From CBFDBF01 sp050293315 (GTDB lineage Bacteria > Pseudomonadota > Gammaproteobacteria > Chromatiales > Chromatiaceae), in NCBI GenBank assembly GCA_050293315.1, contig JBNKMS010000023.1:62001-126000 (forward strand): a DNA stretch of 64,000 nt. The letters run 5' to 3'. The translations under genes were made by a program, and so were the position numbers. The notes beneath the pieces were generated by a model that had not been told where the DNA came from, made no database searches, and saw only the letters and a list, made by a program, of their open reading frames with translations. Positions 27,588 through 36,600 of the stretch are shown piece after piece; within the stretch, counting starts at the first letter, position 1; every line of letters begins with the position of its first letter.

Positions 27588-29831
27588 ATGAATAGATCAA
27601 ACAGTGCCAGACAGAGGAGTTTTTATGCAACGGGTGGACTGGCTGTTAAGGCGGGGTTGGGATTGACCTCACGACTGCCACTTGTACTGCTGTTTTTTTT
27701 CATCTCCTCTTTAACTACGGTATCGGCAAATACTCTACGAGAGATCAGCTATTCAGCCCTTCCCGGGAATGTTGTACAGATCGTGCTAACGGCAGAGGAG
27801 CCACTGGATAAACCGAGCAGTTTTGCTACCGATAATCCATCCCGAATCGCCATCGATTTTCAGAATATGAAGAGCGGCAAGGTCAAGAAGAGCCAGGCTG
27901 TGGGTATCGGTATGGTGCGCAGCATCGCTACCATTGAGGCGGGCGAGCGTACCCGTGTCGTGGTTAATCTGGCAGATAGTGTCTCCCATGATCTCGATGT
28001 ACAGGGGAACCAGCTATATATCACTGTGGGCGCAGGGTCTGCGGGAGAGCCCGAGGTGGCGGCATCAACCACAGAGGCTACACAAAGTGAGCCGGCACAA
28101 CCTGCTGCGGAGAATCAGAGCCAGGCGGCATCTGAGCCGGCGTCAAAGGTTGTACAAAGCGAAAATCGTAGCATAGAGAATATCGACTTTCGCCGCGGCA
28201 GTGAGGGCGAGGGCCGCATCCTTATAACCCTGAGCGATCCGGCAACGGTGGTGGATCTGAGGGAAGAGGGAGGTAGTGTGATCCTGGATTTTATGGACGC
28301 CTCCCTGCCAGAGCGGTTGATGAGAAAATTTGATGTGGCTGATTTTGCCACGCCGGTGCAGACATTTAGCGTCTCCACAAGTGGTGACAACGTCCGTATA
28401 GAGGTCTCGCCAGATGGGGAGTATGAACATCTTGCATACCAGGCGGATAACCTGTTTGCGGTCGAGTTCCGCGCATTAAGTGCGGAGGAGAAGGAACAGA
28501 TAAAGCGTAGTAAGCAGCTCTATACCGGGGAGCGTCTCTCACTCAATTTTCAGGATATCGAGGTACGGGCTGTCTTACAACTGCTGGCCGATTTTACCGA
28601 TCTAAACATGGTGACCAGTGATACCGTTACCGGCAGTATTACCCTGCGACTACAGAGCGTGCCGTGGGATCAGGCGCTGGATATCATCCTGAAGAGCAAG
28701 GGTCTCTCTATGCGCAAGAGCGGTAACGTCATCATGGTTGCACCGACCGAAGAGATCGCGGCCAGGGAGAAGCTGGAGCTTGAGTCGCAGCAGCAGATTG
28801 AAGAGTTGGCGCAGCTGCATGCAGAGTATATTCAGGTCAATTACGCCAAGGCGGAGGACATCGCGGATCTGTTGAAGTCGGATGACAATCAGCTGTTGAC
28901 GCCCGAGCGTGGTAACGTCACTGTGGACAGTCGTACCAACATGCTGCTGGTGCGAGACACCGCGGCTAAATTGGAGGATATTCATCGCCTGGTCAAGAAA
29001 CTGGATGTTCCGGTGCGGCAGGTGTTGATTGAGTCGCGGGTGGTCACTGCCAACGATGACTTTGCTAAGGATATTGGTGTGCGCTTCGGTTTCAACCGCT
29101 CCAATCAATCCAAGAACACTGAGCTGCTGACGGCCGGTGGCGTTGAAGGCCACCTTGATGACTCGGGGACACTGTATAATGCCGGAACCTTCATGGGGGC
29201 CGGAGCAGGTATCGTCAATGATGATGATGCGCAAAACCTTATGGTCAACATGCCTGCAGATACTACCGATGCCGGTGGTGCCATCAACCTGCTGGTCGGC
29301 AAAATCGGCTCTTTTCTGTTGCAGCTTGAGCTCTCTGCTATGCAGCAGGAGGGTAAGGGTGAGATCATCTCCAGCCCGCGGGTGACTACGGCTGATCGCA
29401 GCCCGGCCATAATCAAGCAGGGCTTTGAGATCCCATACCTGGAGGCCTCCTCCAGTGGTGCGGCTACTATCGCCTTCAAGGAGGCGGTGTTGAAGCTGGA
29501 GGTGACCCCGCAGATCACCCCGGATGATCGGGTCATCATGGATCTGTTGATCAACCGAGACAACCCTGATTTCACCCGCGCCATCCTGGGGGTGCCGCCG
29601 CTGCAGAAGCGAGAGGTGAAGACATCGGTGCTGGTGGATAACGGCGAGACCGTAGTGCTGGGTGGTATCTTTGAACGCACCAAGTCAGAGAATATAGGAC
29701 GGGTGCCATTTTTCGGGGACCTGCCGTACGTGGGTTTTCTCTTCAAACGGACCCAAAAGACCGACGAGAACACAGAATTGCTGATCTTCGTTACGCCGAA
29801 GATACTCAAAAACAGCCTGAGTGCGCGCTAG
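27588..29831 (+). CDS. pilQ: Type IV pilus secretin PilQ
   Basis: Outer-membrane channel for the pilus. The ATG at 27588 (GAGGA 7 bases upstream) gives 747 residues; a TTG two codons earlier is less likely. A signal peptide ends near VSA-NTLREI. Two AMIN domains (about 45-150 and 190-290), the STN/N0 domain (LSLNFQDIEVRAVLQLLADF), an N1 domain with YIQVNYAKAEDIADLLK and the secretin core (VLIESRVV, GEIISSPRVTTADRSPAIIK, VVLGGIFE, LLIFVTPKIL) follow in order. The second AMIN region is preceded by an Ala/Glu/Gln-rich linker. Confidence 0.97.
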   Translation: MNRSNSARQRSFYATGGLAVKAGLGLTSRLPLVLLFFFISSLTTVSANTLREISYSALPGNVVQIVLTAEEPLDKPSSFATDNPSRIAIDFQNMKSGKVKKSQAVGIGMVRSIATIEAGERTRVVVNLADSVSHDLDVQGNQLYITVGAGSAGEPEVAASTTEATQSEPAQPAAENQSQAASEPASKVVQSENRSIENIDFRRGSEGEGRILITLSDPATVVDLREEGGSVILDFMDASLPERLMRKFDVADFATPVQTFSVSTSGDNVRIEVSPDGEYEHLAYQADNLFAVEFRALSAEEKEQIKRSKQLYTGERLSLNFQDIEVRAVLQLLADFTDLNMVTSDTVTGSITLRLQSVPWDQALDIILKSKGLSMRKSGNVIMVAPTEEIAAREKLELESQQQIEELAQLHAEYIQVNYAKAEDIADLLKSDDNQLLTPERGNVTVDSRTNMLLVRDTAAKLEDIHRLVKKLDVPVRQVLIESRVVTANDDFAKDIGVRFGFNRSNQSKNTELLTAGGVEGHLDDSGTLYNAGTFMGAGAGIVNDDDAQNLMVNMPADTTDAGGAINLLVGKIGSFLLQLELSAMQQEGKGEIISSPRVTTADRSPAIIKQGFEIPYLEASSSGAATIAFKEAVLKLEVTPQITPDDRVIMDLLINRDNPDFTRAILGVPPLQKREVKTSVLVDNGETVVLGGIFERTKSENIGRVPFFGDLPYVGFLFKRTQKTDENTELLIFVTPKILKNSLSAR

Positions 29832-29873
29832 ATTGGTAGAGCCATAGGCTATAAACTTTCAGCGGTAAAACCA

Positions 29874-29905
29874 AAGGGGTGCACTGCCAGGTGCGCCCCT
29901 TTTTT
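29874..29905 (+). terminator. Intrinsic terminator between pilQ and aroK
   Basis: Eleven-base arms AAGGGGTGCAC (29874-29884) and GTGCGCCCCTT (29891-29901) with one G-U, loop TGCCAG, followed by six T. It ends 15 bases before the aroK start, so aroK is either read by partial readthrough or has a promoter overlapping this site. Confidence 0.8.
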
Positions 29906-29920
29906 CTGACAGACCGGGCT

Positions 29921-30439
29921 ATGCAGCAGACAACAAACATCTTTCTTATTGGCCCCATGGGGGTAGGAAAAAGCACTATAGGCCGCCAACTGGCTGAGAT
30001 GCTGCGGCTGGATTTTGCCGATAGCGACCATGTTATCCAGGAGCGTACCGGGGTGGACATCCCGACTATATTTGATTTTGAAGGTGAAGAGGGATTTCGT
30101 CGAAGGGAGAAGGCAGTCATAGATGAGTTGAGCAGGCGCAGTGGCCTGGTATTGGCAACAGGCGGGGGTGTGGTGTTGGATCCGGACAATCGTCGCGTTC
30201 TTGCCGCCACTGGGCTGGTAGTCTATCTTTACTGCTCCCCGGAGCAGCAGTGCCGTAGGACCGAGAGAGGTCGTAGTCGTCCACTGTTGCAGACTGAAGA
30301 TCCACTGGCTATGTTGCAGGAACTGCAGCGGCAGCGCGATCCCCTCTACCGTCAGATAGCTGATCTGCGTGTATCGACTGAAAACCGGAGCGCTGTAACG
30401 GTGGCCAAGGATATAGTCAATAGAATAGAGAAGCTGTAG
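29921..30439 (+). CDS. aroK: Shikimate kinase
   Basis: Phosphorylates shikimate in the aromatic amino acid pathway; cytoplasmic, 172 residues. NIFLIGPMGVGKSTIGRQLA holds the Walker A, DSDHVIQERTG the shikimate-binding Asp pair, ATGGGVVLD the Walker B-like glycine motif, and RTERGRSRPLL the LID arginines. I use the ATG at 29921 since it aligns with E. coli AroK; the longer frame to 29879 runs through the upstream terminator. The order pilQ-aroK-aroB-damX is the classic gammaproteobacterial one. Confidence 0.96.
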   Translation: MQQTTNIFLIGPMGVGKSTIGRQLAEMLRLDFADSDHVIQERTGVDIPTIFDFEGEEGFRRREKAVIDELSRRSGLVLATGGGVVLDPDNRRVLAATGLVVYLYCSPEQQCRRTERGRSRPLLQTEDPLAMLQELQRQRDPLYRQIADLRVSTENRSAVTVAKDIVNRIEKL

Positions 30440-30468
30440 TCTGCGGGCTGCGTTATGCTACATAATTA

Positions 30469-31560
30469 ATGTCTATGAATAATGGAACAGAAATACTGCA
30501 GGTAGAGTTGGGTGAGCGCTCCTATCCGATCTATATCGGCACAGGCGTGCTGCAGGATCCAGAGCTATACCGGCGACATATACCGGGAGAGCAGGTGTTG
30601 GTAGTCACCAACGAGACCGTGGGGCCACTCTATCTTGAGCAGCTGCAGCAGTCCCTGCAAGGCTTTATGGTTGAGGTGGTTGTGCTGCCTGATGGTGAAC
30701 AGTTCAAGACCCTGGAGGTGTGGCAGGAGATCTTTGATACCCTGCTAGAAAAACGCTATAGCCGCCAGAGCACCATTTTGGCGCTGGGCGGTGGTGTGGT
30801 TGGTGATATCGCCGGTTTTGCTGCGGCCAGTTATCAGCGCGGGGTCAATTTTCTCCAGATCCCAACCACCCTGCTGGCACAGGTGGACTCATCTGTAGGA
30901 GGTAAGACCGGGGTCAACCATCCACGTGGAAAGAACATGATCGGGGCCTTCTACCAACCGCGCTGCGTAATCGCAGATACTGCAACCCTGGATACACTGG
31001 ATGGGCGCCAGCTGGCCGCCGGGATCGCAGAGATCATCAAGTACGGCCTGATCAATGATGCGGAGTTTTTCGGTTGGCTGGAGCAGAATATGGATAGGTT
31101 GTTGGCGCGGGATGCGGACGCCTTGGTGGTTGCCATCAAGCGCTCCTGCCTGAACAAGGCGGCAGTGGTTGCGGCCGATGAATTGGAGGCGGGTCAACGC
31201 GCGCTACTCAATCTGGGCCATACCTTTGGTCACGCTATAGAATCCGCTGTTGGCTACGGTGAGTGGCTGCATGGTGAGGCGGTGGCGGCAGGTATCTGTA
31301 TGGCGGCCAGGCTCTCCAACCGCCTGGGCTGGTTGACAGAGGAAGATGAGCGGCGCACTGTGGAGCTGATAGAGAGGGCTGGACTACCTGTGAAACCCCC
31401 GGCATCACTGCAGAGAGAGCAGTGGTTGGAGTTGATGGCGGTGGATAAAAAGGTTATAGATGGTCGTATACGTCTGGTTCTTCTACAGGGAATCGGTCAC
31501 GCAGTTGTTACTACTGAGTTCGAAATGAGCGAGTTGTACAACACACTGGATGAGTATTGA
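30469..31560 (+). CDS. aroB: 3-Dehydroquinate synthase
   Basis: Second step of the shikimate pathway, NAD- and metal-dependent. The 363 residues contain LPDGEQFKTLEVWQEIFDTL, LGGGVVGDIAGFAAASYQRG (NAD-binding), PTTLLAQVDSSVGGKTGVNH, and the metal ligands in LNLGHTFGHAIE and EWLHGEAVAAG. The stop is overlapped by the start of damX (ATG at 31550). The ribosome binding site is weak; translation may rely on coupling with aroK 29 bases upstream. Confidence 0.97.
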   Translation: MSMNNGTEILQVELGERSYPIYIGTGVLQDPELYRRHIPGEQVLVVTNETVGPLYLEQLQQSLQGFMVEVVVLPDGEQFKTLEVWQEIFDTLLEKRYSRQSTILALGGGVVGDIAGFAAASYQRGVNFLQIPTTLLAQVDSSVGGKTGVNHPRGKNMIGAFYQPRCVIADTATLDTLDGRQLAAGIAEIIKYGLINDAEFFGWLEQNMDRLLARDADALVVAIKRSCLNKAAVVAADELEAGQRALLNLGHTFGHAIESAVGYGEWLHGEAVAAGICMAARLSNRLGWLTEEDERRTVELIERAGLPVKPPASLQREQWLELMAVDKKVIDGRIRLVLLQGIGHAVVTTEFEMSELYNTLDEY

Positions 31561-33490
31561 GGAACAAACATCGCTAGGAGTACCAGCTATCCACGCATTT
31601 CAGGGCGGGGGTGCCCCCTTTTTTTCTAGCCCTGAGTTGGCCCAGCGTCTCGATCTGTTGCGCCACCTGACAGAGAGTAGTGACCTCATCCCGTTGGTGA
31701 AAGGGCGAGAGGGGGCGGGTAAGAGCACCCTGATAGAGCAGATCATAGCCTCGGCAACAGAGAACTGGCTAATATGTCATATCGAGGCCACCCCTATGCT
31801 GCAGCCGGAGCAGCTTTTTACCCAGTTGGCCGGCACTTTTGGCACCACGGGCGGTAGAGATGCCCTGGAGCAGTTCGGGCAGCGCTTTACAGATCTGCGG
31901 CGGGAGGGGACCCTGCCGGTCATAATTGTCGACGATGCCGACCTGCTCCCGGAGATGAGCATAATCACCCTGTTGCAGCTCTACACCAGGCTGCCGGAAG
32001 ATCGTCCCATGGTACGGATACTCCTCTTTGCTCAGCCCGAGATTGATGCGGTACTGGAGAGTCCGCAGATTCAGAGTATGGGGCTATCGGTGATACAGGT
32101 GCTTGAGATGCCCCTGCTAAAGAGGGATCAGACCGCGGCCTACATCGACCACATCTTGGCAGCATCAGATAGTGGCGGCTCAGTGCGTATGTCGACAGCC
32201 CAGAGCGATAAGATATTTCTAGAGAGCGGCGGTCTGCCCGGCAAGGTGGAGCAGTTGGTTCGAGAGAGTATGCGCTCGGGGATAGTCCAATGGGGTGCGG
32301 CCCGACTGAGCAGTGTTTCACCACTGACTACGGTTTTAGTTATTGTCGGCGTGGCCATGGTGTTGTTGATACTGATATTTCAGGACAGCATTAACGCCCT
32401 GTTTGGCGAACCAGTAGATAGCGGACAGCAGGTCGAGGTGGCAGCTGATGGTACGGTACCACTAACACTGCCGCCAGCCCCTATTAAAGAGTCGCCTGAG
32501 CCAGCAGCCCCTCCGCCAGAGGTGGAGGTGGTGCAGGTTCCACCAGCGGTGTTATCAGAGCCGCCGGGGACAACTCCGCAACAGGGTAAACCTGTACTGC
32601 TAGAGAGCCAGGCTGATGTAGATACGAGGCGGTTGGAAGAGCAACAGTTCCCTGACGATTTGGCCGCGCTGCAGCCAGAGGCAGTAATCATAGAAGAGCC
32701 GGAGCAGAAGTTGGAGCCAATAGTTGCTACAGAGACCACGGGGCCTGTTGTGGTAGAGGAGCCAGAGCCGACTTCCGTCCCGGAGGTAGCGCAGTCCACG
32801 CCGGAGGAGACACCGTCCGAGCCGCCAGCAGATGTAGCGGTCGAGGAGCTGGTCCCAGAAGAGTCTCTGGTAGCTGAGGAGAAGACGGCAACTCCTGTAG
32901 CAGCAGAGAAGCCAGAACCGGCCCCTGCCCCGGAGGCAGCTCAGCCCCCGCAGGAGGAGCCTGCATCAGGGCATGTAGCTGCGCCGGTAGAGGAGGTGGC
33001 CCCAATAGAGCCGGCCACAGTGGATGAGAGTGCTGTCCCTGCGGAGCCTGCCGAGGTGGAGGAGAGCGCTGCCCCCGAATCCGAAGATAGCGTCCCGGCG
33101 CCAGCACCAACCAAAACACAACCGGCCCCTGTCAGGGATGCTGCCCCGAAAAAGGTTGCGGCGAAAAGGCCGGCAGCGGCTACCGGGGGAGGGGTTAAAC
33201 AGGAGGCGTGGTTACTGCAGCAGCGTCCAGGCGACTATACCCTACAGCTGATCGGGTTGCGCAACGCGCAGGGCATCCCCAAGTTTATAAAACAGCACTC
33301 TCTCGGTAGCAATGCCGCCTATTTTCGCACCTCCCACCAGGGGCAACCCTGGTTTGTTGTGCTGTATGGTGTCTACCCCAGTAGGAGTGCTGCAGTGAAG
33401 GCAAAGGCCTCTCTCCCCCCAGCCCTGCGCAAGACAGACGCGTGGCCGCGCAGCTTTGAGTCTGTACAGAAAGAGATCCGCGACCGCTGA
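31550..33490 (+). CDS. damX: DamX-like cell-division protein with ATPase and SPOR domains
   Basis: Bitopic inner-membrane protein of the divisome. Residues 25-260 are an ExeA/AAA-type ATPase with Walker A GREGAGKST (52-60) and Walker B PVIIVDDADLL; one membrane helix follows (TVLVIVGVAMVLLILIF, about 264-280). Residues 290-545 are an extremely Pro/Glu/Ala/Val-rich periplasmic linker. The C-terminal 80 residues are a SPOR domain (YTLQLIGLRNAQGIPKFIKQ, PWFVVLYGVYPSRSAAVKA) that binds denuded septal glycan. E. coli DamX has a degenerate ATPase; here the loop is intact. Overlaps aroB. Confidence 0.9.
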   Translation: MSIEEQTSLGVPAIHAFQGGGAPFFSSPELAQRLDLLRHLTESSDLIPLVKGREGAGKSTLIEQIIASATENWLICHIEATPMLQPEQLFTQLAGTFGTTGGRDALEQFGQRFTDLRREGTLPVIIVDDADLLPEMSIITLLQLYTRLPEDRPMVRILLFAQPEIDAVLESPQIQSMGLSVIQVLEMPLLKRDQTAAYIDHILAASDSGGSVRMSTAQSDKIFLESGGLPGKVEQLVRESMRSGIVQWGAARLSSVSPLTTVLVIVGVAMVLLILIFQDSINALFGEPVDSGQQVEVAADGTVPLTLPPAPIKESPEPAAPPPEVEVVQVPPAVLSEPPGTTPQQGKPVLLESQADVDTRRLEEQQFPDDLAALQPEAVIIEEPEQKLEPIVATETTGPVVVEEPEPTSVPEVAQSTPEETPSEPPADVAVEELVPEESLVAEEKTATPVAAEKPEPAPAPEAAQPPQEEPASGHVAAPVEEVAPIEPATVDESAVPAEPAEVEESAAPESEDSVPAPAPTKTQPAPVRDAAPKKVAAKRPAAATGGGVKQEAWLLQQRPGDYTLQLIGLRNAQGIPKFIKQHSLGSNAAYFRTSHQGQPWFVVLYGVYPSRSAAVKAKASLPPALRKTDAWPRSFESVQKEIRDR

Positions 33491-33618
33491 TTCTCATCGG
33501 CCTACGGCTTACATTTATGTGACTTATAGGGTATCCTAAGCTGTTCTGTGCGGCCTAATATCCAGCCGTCTCACAACGGACACAGACCACTAGAAAATTA
33601 AAGGTGTTGGGAGATAAC

Positions 33619-33696
33619 ATGTTCCAACACTATGCTCTGACTCAAGCCACGGATAGGTTAATTTGGAGCTCCTTTGCTAAACATGTAAGAGGTTGA
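33619..33696 (+). CDS. Candidate 25-residue leader peptide upstream of gltB
   Basis: A short frame MFQHYALTQATDRLIWSSFA then KHVRG, with GGGAG (33609-33613) five bases before its ATG. Its stop TGA (33694-33696) ends two bases before the gltB ATG and its last codons cover the gltB ribosome binding site AAGAGG (33687-33692), so its translation would affect gltB initiation. It contains two glutamines but no run of a regulatory amino acid. Real expression is unproven; the rest of the 200-base gap shows nothing clear. Confidence 0.42.
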   Translation: MFQHYALTQATDRLIWSSFAKHVRG

Positions 33697-33698
33697 AG

Positions 33699-36600
33699 AT
33701 GACCCCAGGGGTTTTACCATCCAAACAAGGGCTATATGACCCGCAGCATGAGCACGATGCCTGCGGTGTTGGATTTGTAGCCGATATCAAGGGCAAGAAG
33801 AGTCATAAGATCATCGAACAGGGCCTTGAGATCCTGCGAAATCTGACCCACCGAGGTGCGGTAGGTGCCGATGTGTTGGCTGGAGATGGGGCTGGTCTAC
33901 TGATACAGCTGCCTGATGCATTTCTACGCGCTGTGGCTGGGGTTGATCTGCCGATAGAGGGAGAGTACGGAGTAGGGATGGTGTTTCTGCCTCAGGATAG
34001 TGCGGCCCGTAGGTTTTGTGAAGAGCAGATTGCCTATTTTATTGCCGCCGAGGGGCAGCTGTTTCTGGGCTGGCGTGATGTCCCGGTAGATAACAGTGGG
34101 CTGGGCGAGTCGGTAAAGGAGTGCGAGCCTTGTATTCGTCAGGTCTTCATCGGTCGCGGTGCCAATTGCACCGATCAGGACGCCTTTGAGCGCAAGTTGT
34201 TTGTAATTCGCAAGCAGATCGAAAACCATATTCGTGAAAACGGTAGTGATGGATGCAGTGGATTCTATATTCCCTCTATGTCATCCCGTGTGCTGCTCTA
34301 CAAAGGGATGCTGTTGGCCGACCAGGTCGGCGCCTACTATCTTGACCTGGTGGATGAACGGGTCATAAGCGCTCTGGCGTTAGTGCATCAGCGGTTCTCT
34401 ACCAATACCTTTCCAACCTGGGATCTGGCACACCCATTCCGCATGATTGCCCACAACGGTGAGATTAACACCCTGCGTGGGAATGTTAATTGGATGGCGG
34501 CACGTCGCCACACCATGGCCTCAGAGGTTCTAGGCGAAGATCTTACGAAGGTGTGGCCATTGATCCCGGAGGGGCAGTCTGACTCAGCCTGTTTCGATAA
34601 TGCCTTGGAGCTGCTGGTGCAGGGCGGCTACTCCCTGGCCCACGCCATGATGATGCTGATCCCGGAGGCGTGGCACGACAATCCGCTTATGGATAAAGAG
34701 CGCCGTGCCTTCTATGAATATCACGCCTCCCTGATGGAGCCGTGGGATGGTCCAGCGGCGGTCGCTTTTACCGATGGCCGCCAGATAGGGGCTACTCTGG
34801 ATCGCAATGGGCTGCGTCCAGCCCGTTATCTGATTACCGAAGACGACCTGGTGGTAATGGCCTCTGAGATGGGGGTGCTTAGTATCCCGGAAGAGAAGAT
34901 CATTAAAAAGTGGCGTTTGCAGCCGGGTAAGATGTTCCTGATCGATCTGGAGCGTGGTTGCATCGTAGATGATGCTGAGTTGAAGGCGGAGTTGAGCAGG
35001 TCCTACCCCTACCAGAAGTGGCTGGATGGAAGCCAGATTCAGCTGCGCCATCTACCTACCACCGTTGCCCCGATGGCGCCGGATGACACCACTCTGCTAA
35101 AGCGGCAGCAGGCATTTGGTTTTACGCAGGAGGATATAAAATTCCTGCTGATGCCGATGGCTGCCACCGGTCAGGAGGCGATAGGATCTATGGGTGCCGA
35201 CAATCCGATCGCTGTTCTTTCGAACAAGCCGAAGCCGCTGTTCAACTATTTCAAACAAAACTTTGCGCAGGTAACCAACCCGCCTATTGATCCTATTCGA
35301 GAAGAGCTGGTGATGTCGTTGGCGATGCAGATCGGTCCTCGGCCAAATCTGTTCGGATTAACTAGGGCAGGAGAGCATAAACGGCTGGAGGTGACCCAGC
35401 CTGTGATCACCAATATTAGCCTGGCTCGTATTCGCTGTATTGAGGCGTTGACTAAGGGTGCCTTCCGCACCTTTACCGCCAACATCTGCTATCCGGCAGA
35501 GCAGGGCGCGGCTGGTATGGGGCCTGCCCTGGATGGGTTATGCGAGCAGGCCGAGCAGGCGGTGCGCGATGGTTACAATATCCTGATCCTATCTGATCGC
35601 CGTATGGATGCGGATCATATCGCCATTCCGGTACTACTGGCCACGGCTGCGGTGCATCACCACCTGGTTCGCGAGGGTCTGCGAACCTCCTCAGGCTTGG
35701 TAGTTGAGACCGGCGCGGTGCGCGAGGTACACCAGTTCGCAGTACTTGCGGGATATGGTGCGGAGGCGGTCAATCCCTATCTCGCTTTCGAGACCCTCTC
35801 TAAGCTGCGGCACGAACTGCCGGAGGAGATTAGCGAAGAGGACCTGCATTGGCGCTACATAAAGGCGGTGGACAAGGGGTTGTTGAAGGTTATGTCGAAG
35901 ATGGGAATCTCCACCTACCAGTCTTACTGTGGTGCGCAGATATTCGATTCTGTTGGGCTCTCTAGCGAGTTTGTGGAGAAGTATTTTACTGGTACCGCCA
36001 CCACCGTTGAGGGTGCAGGGCTACAGCAGATTGCAGAAGAGGCAGTTAGCTGGCACCGGCAGGCCTATGGTGATGCGCCTATCTATCGTGACGCCCTGGA
36101 TGCAGGTGGTGATTACGCCTTTCGTATTCGTGGTGAACACCACGCCTGGACACCACATACTATCTCCAAGCTGCAACATGCCACTCGGGCCAACGACTTC
36201 AAGACCTTCCAGGAGTTCTCCTCCGCCATCGACCAGCAGAACGAGAAACTGCTTACCCTACGCGGCCTGTTTGAGTTCAAGTTTGCCGACCAGGAGATTC
36301 CACTCGACGAGGTAGAGCCGGCCAAAGAGATCGTCAAGCGTTTTGCTACTGGCGCCATGTCATTTGGTTCCATCTCTTATGAGGCCCACTCGACCCTGGC
36401 GCGTGCCATGAATAAATTGGGTGGTAAATCTAATACTGGCGAGGGAGGCGAGGAGCCGGAACGGTTTAAACCGCTAGATGATGGTTCCCCCAACCCGGAG
36501 CGTTCTGCTATCAAGCAGGTGGCCTCGGGGCGCTTTGGTGTGACCACAGAGTATCTGGTCAATGCCGATGATATTCAGATTAAGATGGCCCAGGGCGCGA

